This document shows positions 42,101 to 49,839 of a DNA stretch of 64,000 nucleotides, piece by piece. Position numbers and translations under genes: made by a program. How positions within the stretch are numbered: the first letter of the stretch is position 1; each line of letters starts with the position of its first letter. The stretch comes from Clostridium sp. CAG:417 (GTDB lineage Bacteria > Bacillota_I > Bacilli_A > RF39 > UBA660), in the NCBI GenBank assembly GCA_000432835.1, contig FR890374.1, positions 62,001 to 126,000 of the forward strand. Reading direction: 5' to 3'. Under the pieces are notes generated by a model. That model was not told the origin of the DNA. It did not search any database and worked only from the letters and a program-made list of their open reading frames with translations.

Positions 42101-42302
42101 AAGCGTTAAGACCGATTGGGGTGGTAATGGTAAATCAGTAGATATTACGAGAACATTTACCATTAAGAATTACAATTCAAAAGCAGGTTCTTATTCATTT
42201 AAAATGTGGGGAGATACATATAAAACATCTTGTTCATCAGATGTAAATGCACTTAATCAAATTTATTCTTTCCAAACAGATTATATATTTAAATTAAAAT
42301 AA
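39195..42302 (+). CDS. Giant prepilin-like surface protein with Ig-like repeats
   Basis: The 1035 residues start with a class III prepilin signal: MRKKQLG, then FTLVEILAVIVILGILSG, with Glu at position +5 after the predicted Gly/Phe cleavage site, as in type IV pilins and pseudopilins. Ordinary pilins are 120-200 residues; this one continues with a Cys-containing pilin-like domain to about residue 135 and then a long extracellular region. From about residue 348 a series of Ig-like modules begins, each opening with a D..xP motif (DKVRPTCSV ~348, DVTPPKISV ~430, DADKPAISV ~534, DTGAPNLGV ~643, DHSKPSF ~756). It looks like a pilus-tip or pilus-displayed adhesin. No other type IV pilus gene is next to it; the Tad genes 18 kb away may share a prepilin peptidase. 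Confidence 0.85.
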   Translation: MRKKQLGFTLVEILAVIVILGILSGVAIGGYSAYIKKAKKNYYIAQEKLLTQSGRDFYNDNKGKMPQASGEESCVTLNTLINFKYIDKVFDYNKKVCNGDKSKACVKKLSNTNNLYYSYLNCGNEFTSVEYKNPELQFSLTEGNTASRDNEEYKLIMTVNDTATKNASQENYGVASYRYVIYKKYSGENNNDLVYYDTGWRSVKGKNQEKVVVNINLDSDGTYYVRGWAYNWGGKEANGKSGEVTLRFKLDCKNQIEFSADNYVQNTWTNSNINTLITKKGGVNKFDVSLENTDVDTNSVTNTNLVIGHKKRDKNINITSNGKNKLKVICYDSNNNTDTTESIYYQIDKVRPTCSVSRDAGIGYDSLHYTNKDLNLTAVCSDKGGSGCKQANTSVTLTASQDRSLPSYQVANIYDKAGNSTTCTTGVYQDVTPPKISVTLYDANGNTITSKTNSDVDITSPAYTYIRVRISFSDSASGMQFFRIGQGPTVLATGSTPNSYYEYVYNTTGSYALNLNAMDNVYNSNKGVTVKFKVDADKPAISVACVKKTSCTAVTSRPSTNNGNYTPGSWSNKCVYCEASSSSGVTLKERACGAAANSTSKSTCLSWSTKKYHDVNSNGISNLQFEATKSTGTTNMTNVSVKVDTGAPNLGVKMTGRRSTSDAASESNTTYTSNSWSNKYITIFLSNSDSVSGIKSGYPQLWIDSGSATNSSNGNQGKWLSRTKFDVNAEGVSTLKFRTMDNAGNIKTTSSYTIKLDHSKPSFTSLTTSNNKISFAAKDTISGIKSYCVKIKGGDCTNDSGYVAVNSGSTYSLSNISKITTSKKTTIQAGTTYTVVVKDYAGNSISKDISTSLTFVKTKYWSTRFCTMHNGIADATGGSTTKSCSQAVDSGTNCYTAGYNVNNHGDKTYANMKISSLTTSVSGSDLKVKITFAVANGYFGTYSSGYNRYMCLKKGNRTFTNATCTSDTQSVKTDWGGNGKSVDITRTFTIKNYNSKAGSYSFKMWGDTYKTSCSSDVNALNQIYSFQTDYIFKLK

Positions 42303-42305
42303 ATG

Positions 42306-42334
42306 TTTGTAATTTAAGAAAAATATGATATAAT
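42306..42334 (+). promoter_or_regulatory. Promoter of the rimP-nusA-rnpM-infB operon
   Basis: TTTGTA (42306-42311), a 17-nt spacer and TATAAT (42329-42334), 56 bases before rimP. Confidence 0.7.
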
Positions 42335-42347
42335 ACACATAAGAAAG

Positions 42348-42377
42348 GAGTGGGAATTTAGGCCCACTCTTTATATT
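42348..42377 (+). promoter_or_regulatory. Leader hairpin before rimP
   Basis: GAGTGGG (42348-42354) pairs with CCCACTC (42363-42369) across an 8-nt loop, followed by TTTATATTT. It starts within about 10 nt of the predicted transcript start and could act as an attenuator or a 5' stabilising structure; the U-tract is imperfect. Confidence 0.55.
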
Positions 42378-42390
42378 TGTAGGAGGAGTT

Positions 42391-42648
42391 ATGAAGGAAA
42401 AAGTAAAAAATGCTCTAGATGCTAAGATTTTAGACTTAGGTATGTTTGTAACTGATGTTTATATGAGTACTGAAGAAGGTGTTAAAACTTTAAATGTTGA
42501 GTTAGATAGTGATGATGTAATAGACGTTACACGTATAACAGAAGCTTCTAAAATTATTAATCCTATTATAGATGAGCTTGATTTAGTTGATGGAGAGTAT
42601 GTTTTAGATATTCATTCAAAAGTGAAGGGAGATGATTGTAATGAATAG
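42391..42648 (+). CDS. rimP: Ribosome maturation factor RimP, N-terminal domain only
   Basis: The 85 residues align with the N-terminal alpha/beta domain of RimP (GMFVTDVYMSTEEGVKTLNVELD, then VTRITEASKIINPIIDE and GEYVLDIHS, the last corresponding to the LEVSSPG strand). The C-terminal SH3-like domain, which completes the usual ~150-residue protein, is absent; the frame ends inside the nusA start and no second-domain sequence is seen in other frames. Position directly before nusA supports the identity. RimP helps 30S assembly. Whether this short version works is unknown. Confidence 0.8.
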   Translation: MKEKVKNALDAKILDLGMFVTDVYMSTEEGVKTLNVELDSDDVIDVTRITEASKIINPIIDELDLVDGEYVLDIHSKVKGDDCNE

Positions 42649-43828
42649 TAAAGAATTTTTAAAAGCCTTAAATGAAATTACAAAAGAAAAAAATATAGAT
42701 CCTGAAGTAGTATATGATGCAATGGAACTTGCTTTGACATCTGCTTATAAAAAGAATTTTAATTCTAATACTAATGTTAAAGTAGTATTTAATCGTGAAA
42801 CAGGAGAAATAAAAGTTTACTCTTATTTAACTGTTGTAGATGATTCAAAAATGACTAAAGAAGAATATGAAGATTATTTATTTGAACATTATACAGATGA
42901 AGATGATGAGGATGAAGAAGAAGTAGCAGAAGATGAAGAAAAAGAGGAAGAAAAATATTCTTACTTTAATCCTAATGTTGAAATTAAATTAAGTGATGCA
43001 AGAAAGATTGATAAGACTTTAAATGTTGGTGATACTATTGATACAGAAGTGACACCAAAAGACTTTGGGCGTGTTGCTACTTCAACTGCAAAACAAGTAG
43101 TAGTTCAAAAAATTAGAGAAGCTGAAAGAAATAGTATCATGGCAGAGTTTGGTGATAAGCAAGATGAAATGTTAGTTGGTACAGTAGCTTTGGAAGATCC
43201 AGATAACTATTATATAGATTTAGGTCGTACTAATGGAATATTACCTAAGAAAGATATTATTCCAGGTGAAAAAATAGAAATGGGTAGCCAAATAAAGGTT
43301 TATGTTACTAAAGTTGATAATAATGGTAAGAGCCTATTAGTTTTACTTTCACGTGTACATTATGGTTTTGTTAAGAGATTATTTGAACTTGAAATACCTG
43401 AACTTAGTGATGGAACAGTTCTTTTATATAGTGTAGCAAGAGATGCTGGTTCAAGAAGTAAGGTAGCAGTTTATTCAGAAAATCCTAATGTAGATCCAAT
43501 AGGAGCATGTATTGGAGAAAAAGGAAGCAGAATTGCACGTATTATTAATGAATTAGGTGGAGAAAAAATAGACGTTGTTAGATATGATAAAGATCCAGCA
43601 GTTTTTATTGCTAATAGTTTAAGTCCTGCTAAGAATTTAACAGTAATTATTACTGATCCTAAAAAACAAGAAGCAATGGTAATAGCAGATGATGATAACT
43701 TCTCTTTAGCTATCGGAAAAAGAGGTCAAAATGCAAGACTTGCTAGTAGATTAACACACTATAAAATAGACATAAAAACTCGTGAACAAGCAAGTGAAAA
43801 TGGAATAAACATTAGAACAGAAGAATAG
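42641..43828 (+). CDS. nusA: Transcription termination/antitermination factor NusA
   Basis: The 395 residues have the NusA N-terminal RNA-polymerase-binding domain (about 1-135), an S1 domain (VGTVALEDPDNYYIDLGRTNGILP), and two KH domains with PIGACIGEKGSRIARI and FSLAIGKRGQNARLASRL. A long acidic insertion (DEDDEDEEEVAEDEEKEEE, about residues 88-110) lies within the N-terminal domain and is unusual. ATG 42641 is preferred over ATG 42632, which abuts the AGGGAG ribosome site. It overlaps rimP by 8 bases. Confidence 0.95.
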   Translation: MNSKEFLKALNEITKEKNIDPEVVYDAMELALTSAYKKNFNSNTNVKVVFNRETGEIKVYSYLTVVDDSKMTKEEYEDYLFEHYTDEDDEDEEEVAEDEEKEEEKYSYFNPNVEIKLSDARKIDKTLNVGDTIDTEVTPKDFGRVATSTAKQVVVQKIREAERNSIMAEFGDKQDEMLVGTVALEDPDNYYIDLGRTNGILPKKDIIPGEKIEMGSQIKVYVTKVDNNGKSLLVLLSRVHYGFVKRLFELEIPELSDGTVLLYSVARDAGSRSKVAVYSENPNVDPIGACIGEKGSRIARIINELGGEKIDVVRYDKDPAVFIANSLSPAKNLTVIITDPKKQEAMVIADDDNFSLAIGKRGQNARLASRLTHYKIDIKTREQASENGINIRTEE

Positions 43829-43836
43829 GTGATAAC

Positions 43837-44103
43837 ATGAAACAAAAAAAAATACCTATGAGAAGTTGTGTTGTGACGGGAGAAAAACTTCCTAAACGTG
43901 AATTGTTAAGAATCGTTAGAACAACAGACGGAACGGTTGTTTGTGATTTAAGTGGAAAAATTAATGGCCGTGGTGCATATATTAAAAAAGATGTAGATGT
44001 ATTAGAAAAGGCTAAAAAAACTAAAATATTAGAAAAAAGATTAGAATGTACAATTAGTGATGAAACATATGAAGAGGTAAAAAATGAAATAGAAAAAATG
44101 TAA
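43837..44103 (+). CDS. rnpM: YlxR-family RNA-binding protein RnpM
   Basis: The 88 residues match the YlxR family: PMRSCVVTGEKLPKRELLRIVR with the conserved Arg and Cys, then CDLSGKINGRGAYIKKDVD. YlxR is an RNA-binding protein, recently linked to RNase P control in B. subtilis (RnpM). In Bacillus the L7Ae-like ylxQ normally lies between this gene and infB; here infB follows directly after 18 bases. Confidence 0.92.
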   Translation: MKQKKIPMRSCVVTGEKLPKRELLRIVRTTDGTVVCDLSGKINGRGAYIKKDVDVLEKAKKTKILEKRLECTISDETYEEVKNEIEKM

Positions 44104-44121
44104 GAAAGTGAGGTGGTTTTC

Positions 44122-46260
44122 ATGATGAGTTTATTGGAGTATGCAAATGATGTAAACTTAGACATTGAAAAAATAAAAGAAATTTGTAAGGAATTAGGGA
44201 TAAATAATATTGATCCTTCATCATTATTATCTGAGACAGATATTGTAAAATTAGATAATTATATTTCTTCAAATAATATGGAGGATTCTTCAGAAATTAG
44301 TGAAGAACTTAGTGAATATTTGGAAGATGAAAAAACCTATGATAAAGCTTTAGAGATGACTGAAGGATCTAAATTTGACTTTGATAATGAAGATAAATTT
44401 GAAAAAGTTAAATCAAAACAAAAGAGACAACAGGATGCTAAAAAGAATTTTCAAGCAGAAAAGAAAAAGATGTATAAACATCGTGAAAAATTACAAAGTA
44501 ATGTTCAAGATATAGATTCGAATGTTATTCTTTATAAAGATGGAATGACTGTTTCTGAGCTCGCTACAGCTTTAAATGTAAGTGGGGCTTTACTTATAAA
44601 GAAGTTAATGGAACTTGGAATAATGGTTAATTTGAATCAAAGTGTTGATTTTGAAACTACTGAGGTTTTAGTTAGTGAGTTTGATAAGGTTCTAAAGAAA
44701 GAAGAAACAGCTGATATTTCAAATTTTGAAAATTTTGAGATTGAAGATAGGGAAGAAGATTTAGTAAAACGTCCTCCTGTTGTAACAATTATGGGTCATG
44801 TTGATCATGGTAAAACAACTTTACTTGATTATATTCGTAAGAGTAAGATTGCAAGTTTAGAAGCTGGTGGTATTACACAGGCTATTGGAGCTTATTCTGT
44901 TACTTGTAATGGAGAAAATATTACATTTATTGATACACCTGGACATGAAGCATTTACACAAATGCGTGCTAGAGGGGCAAGTGTTACTGATATAGTAATA
45001 ATAATAGTAGCGGCAGATGATGGAGTTATGCCTCAAACAAAAGAAGCTATCGATCACGCTAAAGCAGCTGGTGTTCCAATTATTGTTGCAATCAATAAAA
45101 TAGATAAAGAAGGAGCAAATGTTGATCGTGTATTAACTCAGTTAGTAGAAAACGGTCTTACACCAGAAGAATGGGGTGGAGATATTATTGTAAATCGTAT
45201 CTCAGCTCATACTGGTGAAGGTGTTAACGAACTTTTGGAAAGTATCTTATTAGTTGCTGAAATGAATGAATATAAGGCAAATCCTTCACGTTATGCTAGT
45301 GGTGTAGTAATTGAGTCAAGACAAGATAAAAAAGTTGGAAATGTAATAAGTTTATTAATTCAAAATGGTACTTTAAGACTTGGTGATCCTGTTGTTATTG
45401 GTACTAGCTTTGGTAAAATAAGAACTTTAAAAAATGACTTAGGGGAGAATATTGTTGAAGCTCTTCCTTCTACCCCTGTTGAGGTAACTGGATTTGCAAA
45501 TATTCCAAGTGCAGGTGACAAGTTCATGGCGTTTGAAACTGAAAAAGAGGCAAAACAAATTGCTAATGAAAGAAGTCTAAGAGAAAAAGAGAAACACTTT
45601 AATAATCAAAAGATTAGTTTTGATGATTTATTTGATAAAATAAAAGAAGGTACTAAGACTATTAATATTGTTTTAAAAACAGATGTTAATGGTAGCTTAG
45701 AAGCTGTAAAATCTTCACTTGAAAAAATTGATGTTGATGGCGTAAAATTATCAGTCATTCATGGTAGTGTAGGAGCTATTACAGAGAGTGATATTGTTTT
45801 GGCAAGTGCCTCAAATGCTTTGATTTTAGGATTTAATGTTCGTGCTACTGCTAAAATAAAAGATACAGCAAATGAATATGGTGTAGATATAAAAACATAT
45901 GATATTATTTATAAATTGGTAGAAGAAATGGAAAGTTCTATGAGAGGAATGCTAGAACCTACTTATGAAGAAAAAGTAGTTGGTACTCTAGAAATTAGAC
46001 AAATATTTAAATTTTCTAAAGTGGGCTTGATTGCTGGATGTCATGTTTTAGATGGAGTTATTAAAAATAATGATAATGCTAGAATAATACGTGATGGTAT
46101 AGTCGTTTATAATGGAAAAATTAAAACATTACAACATGAGAAAGATCAAGTAAAAGAAGTAAAGAAAGATATGGATTGTGGTATTACTTTAGAGAATTGT
46201 CAAGATTATAAAGAAAAAGATATTATTGAAGTATATCAACTAGTAGAGGTAGCTAAATAA
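44122..46260 (+). CDS. infB: Translation initiation factor IF-2
   Basis: The 712-residue GTPase has a short N-terminal region (about 1-135), the IF2 N-terminal motif (GMTVSELATALNVSGALLIKKL), and the G domain with GHVDHGKT (G1), DTPGHEAF (G3) and NKIDK (G4). Domains 2 and 3 and the C-terminal fMet-tRNA-binding domain (GTLEIRQIFKFSKVGLIAG) follow. It places initiator tRNA in the ribosomal P-site. ATG 44122 has GAGGTGG 5 nt upstream; ATG 44125 is also possible. A terminator follows, so the usual rbfA and truB are not part of this operon. Confidence 0.96.
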   Translation: MMSLLEYANDVNLDIEKIKEICKELGINNIDPSSLLSETDIVKLDNYISSNNMEDSSEISEELSEYLEDEKTYDKALEMTEGSKFDFDNEDKFEKVKSKQKRQQDAKKNFQAEKKKMYKHREKLQSNVQDIDSNVILYKDGMTVSELATALNVSGALLIKKLMELGIMVNLNQSVDFETTEVLVSEFDKVLKKEETADISNFENFEIEDREEDLVKRPPVVTIMGHVDHGKTTLLDYIRKSKIASLEAGGITQAIGAYSVTCNGENITFIDTPGHEAFTQMRARGASVTDIVIIIVAADDGVMPQTKEAIDHAKAAGVPIIVAINKIDKEGANVDRVLTQLVENGLTPEEWGGDIIVNRISAHTGEGVNELLESILLVAEMNEYKANPSRYASGVVIESRQDKKVGNVISLLIQNGTLRLGDPVVIGTSFGKIRTLKNDLGENIVEALPSTPVEVTGFANIPSAGDKFMAFETEKEAKQIANERSLREKEKHFNNQKISFDDLFDKIKEGTKTINIVLKTDVNGSLEAVKSSLEKIDVDGVKLSVIHGSVGAITESDIVLASASNALILGFNVRATAKIKDTANEYGVDIKTYDIIYKLVEEMESSMRGMLEPTYEEKVVGTLEIRQIFKFSKVGLIAGCHVLDGVIKNNDNARIIRDGIVVYNGKIKTLQHEKDQVKEVKKDMDCGITLENCQDYKEKDIIEVYQLVEVAK

Positions 46261-46274
46261 GCTATCTTTTCTTG
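46247..46274 (+). terminator. Intrinsic terminator after infB
   Basis: AGGTAGCT (46247-46254) pairs with AGCTATCT (46260-46267) with one G-T pair, overlapping the TAA stop; TTTTCTT follows. Confidence 0.75.
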
Positions 46275-46468
46275 TGTGTATATTAGGGTGTAAAAAAATA
46301 ATAAAAGATTCATCTTTTACATTTGATTGTCATATTTTGATTAAAATTGTTAATTTATATTTTAATATTTTGATGAATGTTTAAAGGGCAATAATAATAT
46401 AACTAAATTAATATCCTCGTAAAAATTGTTTATATGTAGTAAAATATATGGAGAAGGGAAGTTGTAGT

Positions 46469-48586
46469 ATGAAAAAAATAGAATTGCTTAGTCCAGCAGG
46501 TGATTATAAATCTTTAGAAATGGCAATAGATGCCGGTGCAGATGCTGTTTATGTTTCGCTAAAAAGTTATGGTGCTAGAGCTTTTGCTCCTAATTTTACA
46601 ATGGATGAAATAAAATCAGCAATTAAACTATGTCATTTGTATGGTGTTCGTTTATATGTTACAATGAATACTTTGGTTAAGGATACAGAAGTAGATGACT
46701 TTTTAGAAAAGGTTAAATTCTTGTATTTAGAGGGTGTTGATGCTCTTATAATGCAGGATTTAGGAATGATTTGTTTAGTTAGACAAATGTATCCGGATCT
46801 TGAAATTCATGCTTCAACCCAGTTTAATAATAGTAGTAAAGATACTTTAATATTACTGAAAAAGTTGGGAGTAAAGAGAGCTGTTTTATCTAGAGAACTT
46901 TCAATAGATGAAATTAAGATGATGGATGTTGATATTGAAAAAGAAATATTTATTCATGGAGCATTGTGTGTTAGTTATTCTGGATGTTGTCTTTTTAGTA
47001 GTATGATAGGACACAGGAGTGGTAATAGGGGTGAATGTACTGGATGTTGTCGTCTTCCTTATAAATTAGAAACAAATGGAAAAATAGTTAATTCTGGTTA
47101 CTTGTTAAGTATGAAGGAATTAAATACTACTAAAAGAATTAAAGAATTATTAAATAGTGGAGTTTGTTCTTTAAAAATAGAAGGAAGAATGAAGTCAAGT
47201 TCTTATGTTTATTTTATTACTAAATTTTATAGGATGTTAATAGATGGAGTAGATGTAGATATAGATAAGGAAGAGGAAAAACTAAAAATACTATTTAATA
47301 GAGAGTTTACCTTAGGTCATTTATTTAATATTAATGATTCTAATTTATTAAATACAAAATCTCCAAATCATCAGGGAAAAACAATTGGAAAAGTAATTAG
47401 TGTAAATAAAAATAAAATTAAAATTAAACTTGATTATCCGTTACATCAAGAAGATGGTATTAGATTTATGGAAAGTAAGAAAGGATTAGTAGTCAACTTT
47501 TTATATGATAAAAACAATAAGCTTACTTCATGTGCTGAAAATATTTGTTATGTAGATAATAAAATTGGACTTACAAGTTTAGATAAGGTAAATTTAACTA
47601 GTTCTAAGGTCTTAGAAAAAGAAATTTTAGCATATGAAAAAAGAAAAGTAGATGTTTCATTTAAATTAGTAACTAAGGCATCTGAACCATTAAAATTAAT
47701 AGTAAGTGATGGTACAAATAAAGTTTTACTTACAGGCAAAATAGTAGCTAAGGCATTAAATAGTCCTACTACTGAAGATAGAATTAGAAAACAATTACAA
47801 AAAACAAATGATACAGTATATAGAGTTAAAGATATTACTGTAGATATGGATGAAGAGTTATTTATTCCAATTAAGGAACTTAATGAAATTAGGAGAGAAA
47901 TTTTAGATAAACTTACTGAATTAAGGACAAAAGTTAAGGAAAAAAGGATTTGTGATGTAAATTTTTCAAAACTTGATGTAGAAGTTTTACCAGCTAAATC
48001 TATATTGGTTAATGATCTAGCTAACTTTTTAAAAGCAATAGATGATAAATATGATAGAATATATGTGACAAAAAAAGACATTTATGATAAATATAAGAAT
48101 AAGTATCCGAATATATATTATAGTGGAAGGCGTAATTTATTAAATGTTTGTTTTTATGAAAAGAATTTGATTCATGATATTTGTTTAAGTAAAACTAAGA
48201 ATGATATTTGTGATTATACCTTTAATGTTTTTAATAGATATACAGTTTATTATTTACATAAAATGGGTTATAAATGTGTAACTTTATCTTTAGAACTTAC
48301 TTATGAGGATATTAAATTATTACAAAAGGAATTTGTTGCAACATTTGGTTTCAAGCCAAATCTTGAAGTCTTTGCTTTAGGTAGAGCAGAACTTATGATT
48401 ATAAAGGGAGATTTATTGAAGTGTAGAGATACTAGTTTCTTAATAGACAGTAAAAATAGAAGATTTCCAGTATTTTATGATGGCGTCTATACTCATGTTT
48501 ATAACTATTTAAAAAGAAATAAACTTGACTTTTATGAACATAATCTAGATGAAGTTAGTTTAAGAGTTGATACGACATTTATGTAA
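46469..48586 (+). CDS. U32 peptidase-family protein, RlhA (YdcP)-like
   Basis: The 705 residues open with ELLSPAGDYKSLEMAIDAGADAVYVS and carry the U32 Cys cluster IHGALCVSYSGCCLFSSM...GECTGCCR and KIEGRMKSSSYVY. A long C-terminal half resembles the DUF3656-containing arrangement of E. coli RlhA, which hydroxylates C2501 of 23S rRNA. That makes it distinct from the TrhP pair at 28.5-30.5 kb, so the window holds three U32 proteins. ATG 46469 has GAAGGGAAG 8 nt upstream; ATG 46448 precedes that site. The 190-base region before it contains a perfect AAAAGAT/ATCTTTT hairpin (46304-46319) but no clear promoter. Confidence 0.85.
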   Translation: MKKIELLSPAGDYKSLEMAIDAGADAVYVSLKSYGARAFAPNFTMDEIKSAIKLCHLYGVRLYVTMNTLVKDTEVDDFLEKVKFLYLEGVDALIMQDLGMICLVRQMYPDLEIHASTQFNNSSKDTLILLKKLGVKRAVLSRELSIDEIKMMDVDIEKEIFIHGALCVSYSGCCLFSSMIGHRSGNRGECTGCCRLPYKLETNGKIVNSGYLLSMKELNTTKRIKELLNSGVCSLKIEGRMKSSSYVYFITKFYRMLIDGVDVDIDKEEEKLKILFNREFTLGHLFNINDSNLLNTKSPNHQGKTIGKVISVNKNKIKIKLDYPLHQEDGIRFMESKKGLVVNFLYDKNNKLTSCAENICYVDNKIGLTSLDKVNLTSSKVLEKEILAYEKRKVDVSFKLVTKASEPLKLIVSDGTNKVLLTGKIVAKALNSPTTEDRIRKQLQKTNDTVYRVKDITVDMDEELFIPIKELNEIRREILDKLTELRTKVKEKRICDVNFSKLDVEVLPAKSILVNDLANFLKAIDDKYDRIYVTKKDIYDKYKNKYPNIYYSGRRNLLNVCFYEKNLIHDICLSKTKNDICDYTFNVFNRYTVYYLHKMGYKCVTLSLELTYEDIKLLQKEFVATFGFKPNLEVFALGRAELMIIKGDLLKCRDTSFLIDSKNRRFPVFYDGVYTHVYNYLKRNKLDFYEHNLDEVSLRVDTTFM

Positions 48587-48663
48587 AGAATAAAAATTAT
48601 AATATCTAAAAATAAAAAAATGTGTTAAACTAATTATAGATATGCGAATGGTGGTGAGTATTA

Positions 48664-49185
48664 ATGACAAATAGTAATAAGAAAATAGTTAAGAATTATT
48701 TCATTTTGGCCTTGATATTTTTAGCTGTTGTTTTACTTGTGTGGTATATTTGTAAATGGTATACGGTTTGTAATGATTACAAAAAAGAAATTCCGGTTAT
48801 TAGAGGAACTCTTAATTATGAAATAACAGAAAGTGACTTTGAACATTATATTTTAGAAAATCCTAGTAGTGTTGTTTATATGTGTACAGCGAGTGAAGAA
48901 AAATGTAGAAATTTTGAAAAAGACTTTAAAAAGATAGTTGTTGCGAAAAATTTACAAGATAGTATTATTTATTTAAATTTAAGTAATACAGATATTGATA
49001 GTTTTGTAAAAGATTTTAACAATAAATATAATTATAAGATAAAACTTACAAAGAATTATCCTTTATTAGTAGAATTTACAGATGGAAAAGTAACTGGACT
49101 TGTACAAGGAGAGGATGGTAATAGTTTATCTATTTCAAAAATGAAACAATTTATAGAAATACATAAGATAGGAAAGACTAATTAG
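48664..49185 (+). CDS. Membrane-anchored thioredoxin-like protein
   Basis: The 173 residues start with a transmembrane helix (about 14-35) and end in a thioredoxin-fold-like domain. The strand VVYMCTASEEKC occupies the position of the thioredoxin active site but has a C-x6-C rather than C-x2-C spacing. The cis-proline loop is visible as NYPLLVEFTDGKV. It could be an extracytoplasmic redox or thiol-binding protein, relevant to the many Cys-rich surface proteins nearby; enzymatic activity is uncertain. A terminator overlaps its stop. Confidence 0.65.
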   Translation: MTNSNKKIVKNYFILALIFLAVVLLVWYICKWYTVCNDYKKEIPVIRGTLNYEITESDFEHYILENPSSVVYMCTASEEKCRNFEKDFKKIVVAKNLQDSIIYLNLSNTDIDSFVKDFNNKYNYKIKLTKNYPLLVEFTDGKVTGLVQGEDGNSLSISKMKQFIEIHKIGKTN

Positions 49186-49198
49186 TCTTTTTCTTTTA
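49173..49198 (+). terminator. Intrinsic terminator overlapping the stop of the thioredoxin-like gene
   Basis: AAAGACT (49173-49179) and AGTCTTT (49184-49190) around a 4-nt loop, then TTCTTTT. No promoter is visible between it and trmL, so some readthrough must feed trmL. Confidence 0.75.
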
Positions 49199-49210
49199 GA
49201 GGAGGTAGTT

Positions 49211-49726
49211 ATGAATAATATAGTTTTATTTGAACCAGAAATTCCACAAAATACGGGGAATATTATGAGAACTTGTGTTGCGACAGATACAACACTTCAT
49301 TTGATCAAACCATTAGGTTTTGTGTTAGATGATGCTCATTTAAAGAGAAGTGGAGTAAATTATATTGATAAGTTAAGATATCATGTTTATGAAAATTTTG
49401 ATGATTTTGTTAGTAAAAATAAGGGAGAATATTATTTCTTCACAAGATATGGTCATATGCCACATACTAGTTTTGATTATAGTAATAAAAGTAATGAAGA
49501 ACTATATTTTATATTTGGAAAAGAATCTACCGGCCTTCCTAAAGAAATACTTAAAGATCATTTAGATAAATGTATGAGAATACCTATGAGCGCTAATGTA
49601 AGAGCTCTTAACTTATCTAATTGTTGTGCTATTGTGATATATGAGGCCTTAAGGCAACAAAATTATAATAATCTTTTAAGAGATGAACCACATAAGGGTG
49701 TTGATTATTTAGAAAGAGAAGATTAA
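49211..49726 (+). CDS. trmL: tRNA (cytidine(34)-2'-O)-methyltransferase TrmL
   Basis: The 171-residue SPOUT methyltransferase matches TrmL: IVLFEPEIPQNTGNIMRTC at the N-terminus, LIKPLGFVLDDAHLKRSG, then the SAM-binding knot with IFGKESTGLPKEI and IPMSANVRALNLSN. It 2'-O-methylates the wobble position of tRNA-Leu isoacceptors. The ribosome site GAGGAGG is 5 nt before the ATG. A strong terminator ends the unit. Confidence 0.95.
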   Translation: MNNIVLFEPEIPQNTGNIMRTCVATDTTLHLIKPLGFVLDDAHLKRSGVNYIDKLRYHVYENFDDFVSKNKGEYYFFTRYGHMPHTSFDYSNKSNEELYFIFGKESTGLPKEILKDHLDKCMRIPMSANVRALNLSNCCAIVIYEALRQQNYNNLLRDEPHKGVDYLERED

Positions 49727-49731
49727 TAGAT

Positions 49732-49774
49732 AAAAAATAATGCTTAAAATGTTTGAGCGTTATTTTTTCTTTTA
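49732..49774 (+). terminator. Intrinsic terminator after trmL
   Basis: AAAAAATAATGCTTAAA pairs with TTTGAGCGTTATTTTTT (49732-49748 with 49752-49768), then CTTTT. Confidence 0.85.
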
Positions 49775-49780
49775 AATAAA

Positions 49781-49809
49781 TTTACATCGATTTGTATACA
49801 TGCTATAAT
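49781..49809 (+). promoter_or_regulatory. Promoter opening the surface/Tad-pilus region
   Basis: TTTACA (49781-49786), a 17-nt spacer and TATAAT (49804-49809). No intrinsic terminator is visible between here and about 58.5 kb, so a long transcript is possible. Confidence 0.85.
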
Positions 49810-49839
49810 TACTGTAAAGATAAGAAATGGGGAAGAAAA

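Noticed and set aside
46304..46319. AAAAGAT/ATCTTTT hairpin as a possible terminator or RNA gene
   Set aside because: The stem is AT-only apart from one pair, has a 2-nt loop and lacks a U-tract; a real infB terminator lies just upstream at 46247.
48587..48663. Promoter for the thioredoxin-like gene
   Set aside because: TATAAT-like and TGTTAAACT boxes exist in this 77-base AT-rich gap, but none has a credible -35 at 16-18 nt, so none is called.
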